From assembly GCA_002344975.1 (NCBI GenBank), contig DDUV01000110.1:41298-105297 (forward strand): 64,000 bases of DNA. Direction: 5' to 3'. Shown one piece after another: positions 9,022 to 17,807 of this stretch. A program made the position numbers and the translations under genes. How positions within the stretch are numbered: position 1 is the stretch's first letter; every line of letters starts with the position of its first letter. The notes beneath the pieces are model-generated. The model was not told the origin of the DNA and ran no database searches. It saw only the letters and a program-made list of their open reading frames with translations. The DNA comes from Saprospiraceae bacterium UBA2329 (GTDB lineage Bacteria > Bacteroidota > Bacteroidia > Chitinophagales > Saprospiraceae).

Positions 9022-9615
9022 ATGTCTTTGATGATCCAAACAGTTCACGGCGAGCAAATTGCGCCTTTTATTGACGACGTAGCCCGCCTGCGCATCGAGG
9101 TATTTCACGAGTTTCCCTACCTCTACGACGGCGATATGAGCTACGAACGGCGCTACCTGAAAACCTTCTCGCAGGCCAAAGACAGCTTGCTGGTACTGGC
9201 CCTGCACGAGGGCGAGGTGGTGGGCGCTTCCACCGGACTGCCGCTGGCACAGGAACCGCCCGACATGCAGGCGCCGTTTATCGAGCGGGGCTACGAGGTG
9301 GAGCGCGTGTTCTATTTCAGCGAGTCGGTGCTCAAAGCCGCGTACCGCGGGCAGGGCGCCGGACTGGCATTTTTCAGAGAGCGGGAGCAGTGGGCGCGCA
9401 ATCTGGGCAGTTTTGATTTCCTGGCATTTTGTGCCGTGGTAAGGCCGGAGGAGCATCCGCTCAGGCCCGCCGGCCATGTTCCTTTGGATGCTTTTTGGCA
9501 ACACCGGGGCTTTCAGCGCACCGACATGCTGTGCCGAATGTACTGGAAAGACCGCGACGAGCCGGCTGAGACGGAAAAACAACTGAGATTTTGGATCAAA
9601 CCTCTTGATAAATAG
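9022..9615 (+). CDS. GNAT-like acetyltransferase
   Basis: 197 residues. A GNAT core is suggested by the long N-terminal strand (GEQIAPFIDDVARLRIEVFHEF, in part), the central VLALHEGEVVGASTGLPL strand pair and the AAYRGQGAGLAFFRERE acetyl-CoA loop. C-terminal PLDAFWQHRGFQRTDM is the usual beta6-beta7 region. Substrate unknown. It lies 6 bases before the phosphopantetheinyl transferase gene and 18 after another GNAT, so the three probably form one transcript. Confidence 0.75.
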   Translation: MSLMIQTVHGEQIAPFIDDVARLRIEVFHEFPYLYDGDMSYERRYLKTFSQAKDSLLVLALHEGEVVGASTGLPLAQEPPDMQAPFIERGYEVERVFYFSESVLKAAYRGQGAGLAFFREREQWARNLGSFDFLAFCAVVRPEEHPLRPAGHVPLDAFWQHRGFQRTDMLCRMYWKDRDEPAETEKQLRFWIKPLDK

Positions 9616-9621
9616 CCGCTT

Positions 9622-10287
9622 ATGGCACTGATGCACTTGGATTCCATCGCCGCAGATATCCATCTGGCATTCTGGAAAATAGAAGAGCCGGAGGAGTGGT
9701 TTTTGCAACAATTGGCCCTCTCTCCGCTCGAACAGGCCGAGCATGTCAAAATAGTCGCCGCCGGTCGTCGCATGGAATGGCTCGCTGCGCGGCATCTGGT
9801 ACGAGTGCTGGCCTGGAATACCGGCGAGCCATACATTTTTCAAAAAGACGGCTACGGAAAACCCTACTTACTCAACTCCGGCAAACACATCTCCATCAGT
9901 CACTCGCACGGCGTGTGTGCCGCCATGATAGCGCCTCTGCCCTGCGGCATTGATGTGCAAAAAATAGTGGGCAAAATAGAACGCCTCGCGCCCCGCTTCC
10001 TGAACGAAACTGAAATGGCCTGCATCACAACCGACCATAAACTCCTGCACTTGCACCTGTTTTGGGGCGCCAAAGAATCGCTGTACAAAGCTTACGGTCG
10101 CAAGGAACTCGACTTCCGGGAACACATTCCCATAGCCCCATTTATACCAAACCCTGCCGGCGGAACATGCAGCGGCAGGGTTTGTAAAGATGACTTCGAG
10201 GCCGATTTCGATATTCGATATGCCGTATCGGAGGGCGACTTTGTGTGGGTGTACGCGGTGCAACGAATGGAAAAATTGGCGCGGTGA
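9622..10287 (+). CDS. 4'-phosphopantetheinyl transferase (Sfp type)
   Basis: 221 residues. Moves the phosphopantetheine arm of CoA onto a carrier-protein serine. Motifs in order: WLAARHLVRVL, DGYGKPYLLNSGKHISISHS (the P1/P1a region), CGIDVQKI (magnesium-binding Asp) and FWGAKESLYKAYGRKELDF (the WxxKEAxxK signature, here W-x-x-K-E-S-x-x-K). The length fits the small single-chain Sfp-like enzymes of Bacteroidota, which may serve fatty-acid ACP or a secondary-metabolite carrier. No synthase genes are nearby. Ends convergently 25 bases from msrA. Confidence 0.9.
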   Translation: MALMHLDSIAADIHLAFWKIEEPEEWFLQQLALSPLEQAEHVKIVAAGRRMEWLAARHLVRVLAWNTGEPYIFQKDGYGKPYLLNSGKHISISHSHGVCAAMIAPLPCGIDVQKIVGKIERLAPRFLNETEMACITTDHKLLHLHLFWGAKESLYKAYGRKELDFREHIPIAPFIPNPAGGTCSGRVCKDDFEADFDIRYAVSEGDFVWVYAVQRMEKLAR

Positions 10288-10312
10288 ATCTCCGGAATGC
10301 CAGATTGGCTCA

Positions 10313-10960
10313 TCAGTTCTCCTTCAGCTTATCCTTGAACACCTTCCTGAACTTCTGCACTTTCGGTGTGATGACAGCCGTGCAATACGGATTGCGGTCG
10401 CCCACCGTGTTGTAGTAATCCTGGTGGTAATCTTCCGCCTCGTAATAGGCTTTGAAGGGCGCAATTTCCGTCACGATGGGTTTGTCCCATAATTGTGTGG
10501 CCACCTTCTTTTTCGACTCCTGCGCAATGCGTTTTTGCTCTTCGCTGTGGTAAAAAATGACCGAGCGGTACTGCGGCCCCACATCGTTGCCCTGCCGGTT
10601 GAGGGTGGTAGGATCGTGTACATGCCAGAACACTTCGAGGATGTCGGCAAAACTGACGACTTTAGGGTCGAAAACAATCTGAATCACTTCTGCGTGTTCG
10701 GTTCGGCCGCTGCCCACCGCTTTGTAATTGGCGGTTTCAGCCGTGCCGCCCGAATAGCCGGAAGAGACGGAAAGCACCCCGGCGAGGTCTTGATAAACAG
10801 CCTCCACACACCAGAAACAGCCGCCGCCGAGCGTGGCGATTTCCGTGCCTTCCTTGGGCAATTGATCTTTGGGCATATCAGCGTTGGTTTTCATGGTTTG
10901 ATTTTGTTGAGCCGTGCAAGCACACGCGAAAAGGCTAAGAAACAATACTAAAGAGCGCAT
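10313..10960 (-). CDS. msrA: Peptide-methionine (S)-S-oxide reductase MsrA, lipoprotein form
   Basis: 215 residues from the ATG at 10960, chosen because it gives a clean lipoprotein signal MRSLVLFLSLFACAC; an upstream in-frame Met at 10996 would precede it with charged residues and overlap the next gene. The catalytic motif GGCFWCVEAVYQDL with the active Cys, then GYSGGTAETANY, HAEVIQIVFDPK and YHQDYY, is complete MsrA. It reduces methionine-S-sulfoxide in proteins; the signal places it in the periplasm or outer membrane, a repair role for envelope proteins. No MsrB domain is fused. Leftward, 32 bases after the dehydrogenase-like gene. Confidence 0.95.
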   Translation of the reverse strand: MRSLVLFLSLFACACTAQQNQTMKTNADMPKDQLPKEGTEIATLGGGCFWCVEAVYQDLAGVLSVSSGYSGGTAETANYKAVGSGRTEHAEVIQIVFDPKVVSFADILEVFWHVHDPTTLNRQGNDVGPQYRSVIFYHSEEQKRIAQESKKKVATQLWDKPIVTEIAPFKAYYEAEDYHQDYYNTVGDRNPYCTAVITPKVQKFRKVFKDKLKEN

Positions 10961-10992
10961 GTTCACTGTGTTTTTTTTGAGTGAAAAATGAA

Positions 10993-12141
10993 TCATTTCC
11001 CGACATAAGAGATGCGGTAAATGGCATCGGCATAATCATCAGATACCAGCATAGAGCCATCGGGCAACAGTTCAATGTCCACCGGGCGGCCCCAGACATC
11101 GTCTTTGGCGACATCCAACCAGCCCTCCGCGAACGGCTCGGCGCTGACCACTTTGCTACCGTCTAAGCGGAGCAACATCACGCGGTAGCCGACTTTTTTG
11201 CTGCGGTTCCAGGAGCCGTGCTCTGCCACAAAAATCTGGTTGCGATAGGCTTTGGGAAACTGCTTGCCGGTGTAAAACTCTATGCCCAACGGCGCCGTGT
11301 GCGCGCCCAACTTCTGAGCCGGCGGCGTGAAATCGAAGCAGGGCCGCAGCGCGCCGAATTCAGGATCGGGTGTATCCCCTTGATGGCAAAACGGGTAGCC
11401 GAAGTGCATGAAATCGCGGGGCGCATGGTTGACCTCGCAGGCCGGCATATCGTCGCCCATCCAGTCGCGGCCGTTGTCGGTAAACCAAAGCTCCTTTGTT
11501 TCGGGGTGCCAGGTGAAGCCCACCGTGTTGCGAATGCCGCGCTGTACGACCTCTAATCCCGTGCCGTCGGGGTTGATGCGGGTGATGGCAGCGTAAATTT
11601 CCTCCGGGCGATTGCAGATATTGCAGGGCGCGCCTACCGGCACATAGAGCTTGCCGTCGGGGCCAAAGGCGATGAATTTCCAGCCGTGATGGGTTTCGGT
11701 GGGGTACTTGTCATACACCACTACGGGGGCAGGCGGATTGTCCAAACGGTTTTCGATATCGTCGAAACGGAGGATGCGGCTCACCTCGGCCACATACAGA
11801 CTGCCGTCGCGGAAGGCCACGCCGTTGGGCATTTTGAGACCTTTGGCAATGACGTGCATCACATCGGCATAGTAGTCGTTGTTGGTGTCGCGGAGGGCAT
11901 ACACGGAGCCTTTGTCGCGGGTGCTTACAAAAAGCGTGCCTTTGGGCGTCCATTCCAAAGAGCGGGCATTGGTCACATTTTCAGCATACACGTCTATCTG
12001 AAAGCCTTCGGGCAGTTTGATCTGGCTCAAAGGCAGTTCCGTAGCTTTCCGAAGTATCTGCGGCTTGGGCGGATTGATGTTTTTGCAGGCCGTCAACAAT
12101 CCGGCGACAGCCATAAAGGCAAGGATGAAATGGATTTTCAT
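10993..12141 (-). CDS. PQQ-type sugar dehydrogenase-like (sorbosone dehydrogenase family) lipoprotein
   Basis: 382 residues. Lipoprotein signal MKIHFILAFMAVAGLLTAC followed by a six-bladed beta-propeller of the glucose/sorbosone dehydrogenase family. Recognisable blades: LPEGFQIDVYAENVTNARSL, GTLFVSTRDKGSVYAL, MPNGVAFRDGSLYVAE, HHGWKFIAFGPDGKLYV, GIRNTVGFTWHPETKELWFT, VAEHGSWNRS and DDVWGRPVDIELLPDGSMLV. Known family members use PQQ to oxidise sugars in the periplasm, but many related bacterial proteins have no proven activity. Substrate and cofactor use are not readable here. Likely co-transcribed with msrA. Confidence 0.85.
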   Translation of the reverse strand: MKIHFILAFMAVAGLLTACKNINPPKPQILRKATELPLSQIKLPEGFQIDVYAENVTNARSLEWTPKGTLFVSTRDKGSVYALRDTNNDYYADVMHVIAKGLKMPNGVAFRDGSLYVAEVSRILRFDDIENRLDNPPAPVVVYDKYPTETHHGWKFIAFGPDGKLYVPVGAPCNICNRPEEIYAAITRINPDGTGLEVVQRGIRNTVGFTWHPETKELWFTDNGRDWMGDDMPACEVNHAPRDFMHFGYPFCHQGDTPDPEFGALRPCFDFTPPAQKLGAHTAPLGIEFYTGKQFPKAYRNQIFVAEHGSWNRSKKVGYRVMLLRLDGSKVVSAEPFAEGWLDVAKDDVWGRPVDIELLPDGSMLVSDDYADAIYRISYVGK

Positions 12142-12292
12142 GGCAGTGGTGCGTTGGTTTCAGGTTAAGAAAACTGCCGGGGGTGGGAGTTGGTTGCGGA
12201 AAGCGCTTTTTTGTTGCCGCGCTTTAAAGTAAAATCCCGCTTCATTCGTCTTCCTCGAAAAAAGTTGCATCTTCGTGACAGATAACTCATCT

Positions 12293-12841
12293 ATGGCCCA
12301 ACGGCAGAACATCTTACAAATCGTGCGTGGCTACGGCCAACGCCTCTTTGGCTTCATCCGACAGCGGGTGCCCAACGACGCCGATGCAGAGGACGTGCTG
12401 CAGGATGTTTGGTTTCAGCTCAGTCAATTGGTAGATGTGGAGTCGGTAGAAAATATCGGCGCCTGGCTTTTTCGCGTCACGCGCAACAAACTCACCGACC
12501 GCTCCCGCAAACGCCTGCCCGAAAATCTGGACGATTTTGCCTACGAAGACGAAGACGGTGAAACCCATTTTGCCGGCGATCTTTTGTTGGCCGATTTCGT
12601 CACGCCCGAAGATGAATACCTCCGGGGTTTATTTTGGGACACCCTTTTCGCCGCCTTGGACGAACTGCCCGAAAATCAGCGCAACGTATTCATTTGGAAC
12701 GAATTGGAAGACCAGACTTTTCAACAAATTGCCGACCGCACAGGCGACAATATCAAAACGCTCATCTCGCGCAAGCGCTATGCCGTGCAGCATCTGCGCC
12801 GCCGCCTCGAAGATTTTTATCAGGAACTCATTAACTATTAA
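12293..12841 (+). CDS. ECF-type RNA polymerase sigma factor
   Basis: 182 residues from ATG 12293 (a GTG 18 bases upstream in frame is the alternative). Sigma region 2 is seen as RGYGQRLFGFIRQRVPNDAD and AEDVLQDVWFQLSQ with GAWLFRVTRNKLTDRSRKR. An acidic linker (DDFAYEDEDGETHFAGD) leads to region 4 (DELPENQRNVFIWNELEDQT and FQQIADRTGDNIKTLISRKR), a helix-turn-helix reading the -35 region. It is divergent from the dehydrogenase-like gene and followed after 3 bases by a small membrane protein gene, which may be its partner or regulator. Confidence 0.92.
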   Translation: MAQRQNILQIVRGYGQRLFGFIRQRVPNDADAEDVLQDVWFQLSQLVDVESVENIGAWLFRVTRNKLTDRSRKRLPENLDDFAYEDEDGETHFAGDLLLADFVTPEDEYLRGLFWDTLFAALDELPENQRNVFIWNELEDQTFQQIADRTGDNIKTLISRKRYAVQHLRRRLEDFYQELINY

Positions 12842-12844
12842 GCC

Positions 12845-13174
12845 ATGTACAATCTGCAAAGGAACCGCCGCCACAAACTCTTTTTCTTTTTCCCACTGCT
12901 CATGGCAGCCGTCGCTTTTCTGTTCGGCGGAGTAGTCATGTGGCTTTGGAATGCCATTTTGCCGGCAGCAGTCGGCGCCAACCCACTGAACTATTGGCAG
13001 GCGCTGGGGCTGCTCGTATTGAGCCGTATTTTGTTCGGAGGATTCCGCTTCGGCGGCAGACCACACCGGCACACACCGGCTCCCTGGCGCGACAAATGGG
13101 CGAATATGAATGCCGAAGAGCGCGAGCAGTTCAAATCGGAATGGAAAAAAAGGTGCGGACGAAGCGAAGACTGA
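12845..13174 (+). CDS. Small membrane protein encoded beside the ECF sigma factor
   Basis: 109 residues, family not named. Basic N-terminus (MYNLQRNRRHK), a first membrane helix FFFFPLLMAAVAFLFGGVVM, a second hydrophobic segment (~50-65, YWQALGLLVLSRILFGG), and a charged cytoplasmic tail WRDKWANMNAEEREQFKSEW ending KKRCGRSED. It starts 3 bases after the sigma gene, so it is co-translated with it. Similar sigma/small-membrane-protein pairs are known to me from Bacteroidota; an anti-sigma or sensor role is inference. Confidence 0.7.
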   Translation: MYNLQRNRRHKLFFFFPLLMAAVAFLFGGVVMWLWNAILPAAVGANPLNYWQALGLLVLSRILFGGFRFGGRPHRHTPAPWRDKWANMNAEEREQFKSEWKKRCGRSED

Positions 13175-13328
13175 GTTTGCCCCCGGCGATGAACAGATGC
13201 AGAACGGGCAACTCCCCCCTCTTGTCACACACCCGGAGTTGCAGGAATATTCCGCAATTCTCAAGACATTACAAAGTTTTCAAAGCCGCGTAGTGTCTTC
13301 CGCCCTCCTCCTTTTCCCGTTTTACGCG

Positions 13329-13336
13329 TACCTTTG
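13329..13336 (+). promoter_or_regulatory. Bacteroidota -7 promoter element
   Basis: TACCTTTG followed by CG, perfect TAnnTTTG, 20 bases before the ATG of the lipoprotein gene at 13357. The preceding ~150 bases hold no gene that I can support. The -33 element is not clear. Confidence 0.6.
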
Positions 13337-13356
13337 CGCCCTCAAAGCACATTCTG

Positions 13357-14361
13357 ATGAAAAAAGTGATTTTCCCGGCTTTATTGGCCGTTTTGGTTTT
13401 CGGCGCCTGCTCTACCGATTTTGAATTAGAGGCCCCCTGGAAAGACATCCCCGTGGTGTATGGATTCCTGAATTTGCAGGACACTGCCCACTACATCCGG
13501 GTAGAAAAAGCCTTCCTCGAACCCGGCGGCAATGCCAACAGCATCGCGCAAATCGTGGACTCGCTCTACTATGATCCGGCACAGATCACCGTTCAATTGC
13601 AAAAAAGAAGCACCGGACAACGCTTTACGCTCCAAAGGGTGGACGGCAATGCAGAAGGCTACCCGCGCCAGAGCGGCCCGTTTGCGCAGGCCCCCAATTA
13701 TTTGTACAAAATCAGAGCTTCTGCCCTCAATCTCGTTGCAGAGCAAGACATTCGCCTCATCATTGAGCGGGGCAACGGGCTGCCCTCAGTAATCGCCGAT
13801 GCTACCGTGCTCGGCCCCCTGACGCCGCGTCCCAATCTGCCCGCTGATCCGCTCAACTTAGACTACACCCGCACCCTCGTATTTCTGTGGGATGTGCCGG
13901 TTTCGGGCGCCATCTTCGACATCCGCATGAACATTCATTACAGAGAGGAGGAGAGCGCCGGCAATTTTGTGCTCAAAACACTGGAATGGACCCTGAAAAG
14001 AGACATTGAAAAAGCCATAGCGACAGAGACCAGCCTGCGTTTCGATCAGCTAAAAGGAGAGGATTTTTATCGTTTTGTAGGCAGCAGCCTTCCCAATATC
14101 GGCAACCGCCGCCGCATTTTCGACAGCGTGGATATTGTTTACACCGCAGGCGGCAGCGCGCTCCGCGAATTGATTCGGGTAGAGCAGGCCAATACCGGCA
14201 TTACCAGTTCGCAATCCATACCTGTTTACACCAACCTGTCGGAAGGGCGGGGCGTATTTTCCTCGCGTACGCAGGCACGCCGCACCGGGATCACCCTCAA
14301 CGGGCCATCACTCGATTCGCTCCGCTTCGGCATTCATACCCGGCAGCTTAATTTTCAGTAA
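13357..14361 (+). CDS. Lipoprotein of unknown function (Bacteroidota family)
   Basis: 334 residues. Lipoprotein signal MKKVIFPALLAVLVFGAC, then STDFELEAPWKDIPVVYGFL, a start I associate with a Bacteroidota lipoprotein family without known function (it loosely resembles DUF4249). The body is predicted all-beta, with phrases such as DTAHYIRVEKAFLEPGGNA, SVIADATVLGPLTPRP and RGVFSSRTQARRTGITL. No catalytic motif is visible. Own promoter at 13329. Ends 2 bases from the convergent exporter gene. Confidence 0.7.
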   Translation: MKKVIFPALLAVLVFGACSTDFELEAPWKDIPVVYGFLNLQDTAHYIRVEKAFLEPGGNANSIAQIVDSLYYDPAQITVQLQKRSTGQRFTLQRVDGNAEGYPRQSGPFAQAPNYLYKIRASALNLVAEQDIRLIIERGNGLPSVIADATVLGPLTPRPNLPADPLNLDYTRTLVFLWDVPVSGAIFDIRMNIHYREEESAGNFVLKTLEWTLKRDIEKAIATETSLRFDQLKGEDFYRFVGSSLPNIGNRRRIFDSVDIVYTAGGSALRELIRVEQANTGITSSQSIPVYTNLSEGRGVFSSRTQARRTGITLNGPSLDSLRFGIHTRQLNFQ

Positions 14362-14363
14362 AA

Positions 14364-16607
14364 TCAGCCCCACTTGCGCAACAACAGCGGCAGCAGCAGC
14401 AGGTCAATAACTAATGCGCTGAATAAAGTGGCGCTGATGATGATGCCGATGGCCACGCTGGGCGGGCTGATGGAAAACAACAATACCAAAAAGCCGAAGA
14501 ACAGCAGTATGGTGGTTTGAACAATCGGCTTACCGGTTTCCATCATAGTGGCATGGATGGCCTGCTCTCTGGGTATGCCTTTCCCCATCAGCAGGCGGTA
14601 CCGGCTCAGAAAGTGAATGCTGTCGTCCACGGCTATGCCGAACACCACCGTAAAGATAATGGAAACCCCGGCCTCCAACTCAATGTCGAAAAAGCCCATC
14701 AGCGCTCCGGCTATCAGCAACGGAATCACATTGGGCACCATCGAAATGAGCAACATGCGAAGGTTTTTGAAAATCAGCCCCATCAAGCCGCCGATGATAA
14801 GGATAGACATCAGCAGCCCCTGAAAAAGGCTGCTGCGCACATACGCTGCATTTTTATCAATGATGATGCCCGTACCGGTACGCCGGAATTTGACCACATT
14901 GGGGTCGGTATGCGAAGCGATGTATTGGTCTATTTGGTTGTAAATCCGCTTGATGCTGTCGGCGCCGCAGTCCTTCACCCGTGAGGTGATGCGCGCTTTT
15001 GTGCCGTCTTTGCTGATGAGAATATCGGCGCCCGATTTGGGGATTTTGGAAGCTAAGCGCCGGTACGATTCGTGTTGCTCCTCGTCGGGCGGCAAGCGGT
15101 ATGCAGCGGGATCGTTGTTGGCCTTCATCCGGTGAATGGATTTATACACCGTAGTAATGGAGTTGACGGCGTGAATGTCGGGGAAGCTGCGCAGGTATTG
15201 TTCTACCGTATCCAATTGCCTGAGTACGGCGTAGTCGTCGGCCTGGTACCCTTTTTGTACAAAAACTGCAAATTCGACCGGCCTGAAACCGGCCATTTCC
15301 CGCTCAAAGAACAGGAAGTCCTCGGTGATTTTTTTGCCGCGCGGCAGGTTGTTCACAATGTCGTAGTTCGTCGTTACCATCGAAATACCGGCTATTGAAA
15401 CAGCAATGACGACAAGCGTTCCCCAAACGATACTGCGTTGCTTTTGTACAGTAAAAAGATAGATGCGGTTGAGCAGTTTGTTCCAGTTTTCCTGGCCTTT
15501 GCCTAGGCGGCTGATCTGATTGGCATCAAACCAAGTGAGCAGCGTTGTGGTAAAAACAATGACTGTAACAAAGGCCAGCATAACTCCCACTGCGGCATTC
15601 ACCCCAAACTCGCGAATGGGCACAATGCGACTGGTAAACAACGACAAAAAGCCTACCGCCGTAGTGGCAGAGGTCATAAAGGTAGCCAACCCGATTTCTT
15701 TGATGGTAGTGGTGATGGCCGTTTTTCGGTCGTAACCTTTGAGCAACTCATCCTGATATTTAGACAAAATATGCACCACGTCGGAGGTACTCACAATAAT
15801 CATCAGCAGCGGATACAGGGCCGACAACATGCTCAGTTCGCGGCCGGTAACGCCCAGAAACCCCACGAACAACAACATGCTCAACGCTATGGAAATGAGC
15901 GATATAAACACGCCCCAAAAGCGCCGCAGCAACAACCACAACAACAGCGCCACCAACAAGCCCGAAATGAGCGCCGACACCAAAATTTCGCGCTGCTGCA
16001 TGGCCACCAATTCGCGCTGAAAATAAGGCCGCCCCAAGTAGTGATACTCCTCAAATTCATACTGCTTCATCAGTTTGTCTAATGCGCGCATGAATTCCCG
16101 CGACTCCTTCAGCGGGATGTAGTCCATCATCTTGAGGGCCACCGTGAGGGTGCGCGCATCGGGGGTGATGAAGTTGTAAACGAAGCGCTCGTCGGCCAGT
16201 ATGCGGGCCTTGTCTTCGGCGTAGTGATCGGGGTCGTCTCGGTGAATGGCGGGTATGGTGGTAATGATAAATGGAGTTATGATCGGATAGCCCCATTTGG
16301 TCAACGACTGACTCTCTACAACGTACGGCAGGTGGCCGGCTTTGAGGGTCAGATCATGTACTTTTTCTAAAAACTCCTGCTCGAACACCCCGTCCTCTCG
16401 GCGCACGGCAATGAGCATGAAGTTTTCATCGGATTCAAAATCCTTGACAAACGTTCGGAAAAACGCCAGTTCTTCATCTCCTTCCGGGAAAAACTGCTCG
16501 AAGTCGAAGGAAAACCTGACCTTCGTGCCGTAATAAACAGAAAGCCCGCCCAACAGAGCAAAGGCGGCCACCACCATGACCTTGCGAAAAGTTGCTATTC
16601 GTTCCAT
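14364..16607 (-). CDS. MMPL/RND superfamily exporter
   Basis: 747 residues with the duplicated RND layout: helix 1 (KVMVVAAFALLGGLSVYYG), a large outer domain (~35-215), helices 2-6 (~215-370, including the LYPLLMIIVSTSDVVHILSK segment with the membrane Asp), helix 7 (SIVWGTLVVIAVSIAGIS), a second outer domain (~415-600) and helices 8-12 (~605-745, with VVFGIAVDDSIHFLSRY). At under 800 residues it belongs to the MMPL/sterol-sensing-like branch rather than drug-efflux AcrB types (>1,000). Substrate unknown, lipid-like molecules being common for the branch. No adaptor or TolC gene adjoins. Confidence 0.88.
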   Translation of the reverse strand: MERIATFRKVMVVAAFALLGGLSVYYGTKVRFSFDFEQFFPEGDEELAFFRTFVKDFESDENFMLIAVRREDGVFEQEFLEKVHDLTLKAGHLPYVVESQSLTKWGYPIITPFIITTIPAIHRDDPDHYAEDKARILADERFVYNFITPDARTLTVALKMMDYIPLKESREFMRALDKLMKQYEFEEYHYLGRPYFQRELVAMQQREILVSALISGLLVALLLWLLLRRFWGVFISLISIALSMLLFVGFLGVTGRELSMLSALYPLLMIIVSTSDVVHILSKYQDELLKGYDRKTAITTTIKEIGLATFMTSATTAVGFLSLFTSRIVPIREFGVNAAVGVMLAFVTVIVFTTTLLTWFDANQISRLGKGQENWNKLLNRIYLFTVQKQRSIVWGTLVVIAVSIAGISMVTTNYDIVNNLPRGKKITEDFLFFEREMAGFRPVEFAVFVQKGYQADDYAVLRQLDTVEQYLRSFPDIHAVNSITTVYKSIHRMKANNDPAAYRLPPDEEQHESYRRLASKIPKSGADILISKDGTKARITSRVKDCGADSIKRIYNQIDQYIASHTDPNVVKFRRTGTGIIIDKNAAYVRSSLFQGLLMSILIIGGLMGLIFKNLRMLLISMVPNVIPLLIAGALMGFFDIELEAGVSIIFTVVFGIAVDDSIHFLSRYRLLMGKGIPREQAIHATMMETGKPIVQTTILLFFGFLVLLFSISPPSVAIGIIISATLFSALVIDLLLLPLLLRKWG

Positions 16608-16660
16608 ACTCGCCGGCTTAACCGCTCCGGCTGCGAAATGTTTATAAAAAAAGACTTGTT

Positions 16661-17443
16661 ATGAACACGCTTCCTACGGCACTCGAAAAATACAGCAAAA
16701 AAATAGGAGCTACACAGCGCCCGTTTGTTCGTATTCATCTGGAACAGGCCGACAACCTACTGCCCTGGAACAGCAAAGTAGGCGGCGCGCCTTACCTGCC
16801 CAAAGGTATTCCTTTCCCGGTGAATGCAGAGGGTGTACAGTTGTTTTTTATGGCGCAGGTCAATTTTGCCGAAATGCCGCCCCTCGAAGGTTTCCCCCTC
16901 AAAGGCATTCTTCAGTTCTTTATTTTCGACGATGGGCTGTACGGACTGGATTTTGACGAACCCGAAGCGCAACACAATTTCCGCGTCCTCTACTACGCCG
17001 ATCCCGTGACTGACTCTGATGCGCTCATCACCGACTTTACCTTTCTGCGCAGCTACGGCGACGATATGCCGCTGAAGGCAGGCAGCGAATGGGCCATGCG
17101 TTTTCAGCCGGATACCGGGCTGATGCCGGAGTCGGATTTCAGGTTTGACGGCATTTTCGGTGAGGACTTTTTTGCTCGTTTCGGCACTGATGAGTGGAGC
17201 ATCGCCGAGGCTTACGGAAAAATTTCCGATGCAGCCGGCCATCGCGTGGGTGGTTATGCCGAGTTCACGCAGGAAGACCCCCGGCAGCCGGAAGACCTCA
17301 TGGAACTGCTCTTCCAGTTGGACACCGACAGCAAACACGGCATCCTCTGGGGCGACATGGGCGTGGCCAATTTCTTCATTCGTCCTGAAGATTTGGCACA
17401 GCTCAACTTCTCCCGCGTTCTTTACAATTGGGACTGCTACTGA
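16661..17443 (+). CDS. DUF1963 (YwqG-like) protein
   Basis: 260 residues, cytosolic. The pattern of DUF1963 is clear: PWNSKVGGAPYLPKGIPFP near residue 30-50, LFFMAQVNFAEMPPLEGFP, GILQFFIFDDGLYGLDFD, then HRVGGYAEFTQEDPR and LLFQLDTDSKHGILWGDMG with a final ALKIN-like segment FIRPEDLAQLNFSRVLYNWD. This is the order seen in YwqG, whose role is unknown. Divergent from the exporter gene, with 53 bases between them. Confidence 0.88.
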   Translation: MNTLPTALEKYSKKIGATQRPFVRIHLEQADNLLPWNSKVGGAPYLPKGIPFPVNAEGVQLFFMAQVNFAEMPPLEGFPLKGILQFFIFDDGLYGLDFDEPEAQHNFRVLYYADPVTDSDALITDFTFLRSYGDDMPLKAGSEWAMRFQPDTGLMPESDFRFDGIFGEDFFARFGTDEWSIAEAYGKISDAAGHRVGGYAEFTQEDPRQPEDLMELLFQLDTDSKHGILWGDMGVANFFIRPEDLAQLNFSRVLYNWDCY

Positions 17444-17483
17444 CCACACTCACCCCTCACGCACTCACCACTGTACCCCTGCA

Positions 17484-17801
17484 TCAGGCCTGCGCCATGG
17501 GCGTAAAATTCATCGGCGGGAACGGCGGCGCGTCGGAATCCTCGATGGGGCCGTACTGTGCCTCGTATTTTTTCACATTGTCGGCCAGCGCTTTGAGCAG
17601 GCGCTTGGCATGGCCCGGCGTGAGGATGATGCGCGATTTCACTTTGGCTTTGGGCACGTTGGGCACCAAGCGGATGAAATCCACCACAAACTCTGAGTGC
17701 GAGTGCGAAATAATGGCGAGGTTGGAGTATTCGCCTTCGGCGATTTCTTCCGGCAACTCAATGTTGAGTTGGCCGGGAGCAGGTTGTTTCGGATCGTTCA
17801 T
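17484..17801 (-). CDS. DUF3467 domain protein
   Basis: 105 residues. DUF3467 signature: LNIELPEEIAEGEYSNLAII, SHSHSEFVVDFIRLVPNVPK, AKVKSRIILTPGHAKRLLKA and NVKKYEAQYGPI. Function unknown; widespread in Bacteroidota as a single small protein. It starts 6 bases after topA stops, in the same direction, so it is probably read through from topA. Confidence 0.92.
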   Translation of the reverse strand: MNDPKQPAPGQLNIELPEEIAEGEYSNLAIISHSHSEFVVDFIRLVPNVPKAKVKSRIILTPGHAKRLLKALADNVKKYEAQYGPIEDSDAPPFPPMNFTPMAQA

Positions 17802-17807
17802 GATTAC

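Noticed and set aside
13110..13424. Continuation of the small membrane protein by frameshift
   Set aside because: The +1 frame is open after the stop, but it runs through the next promoter and start codon and lacks a conserved end.
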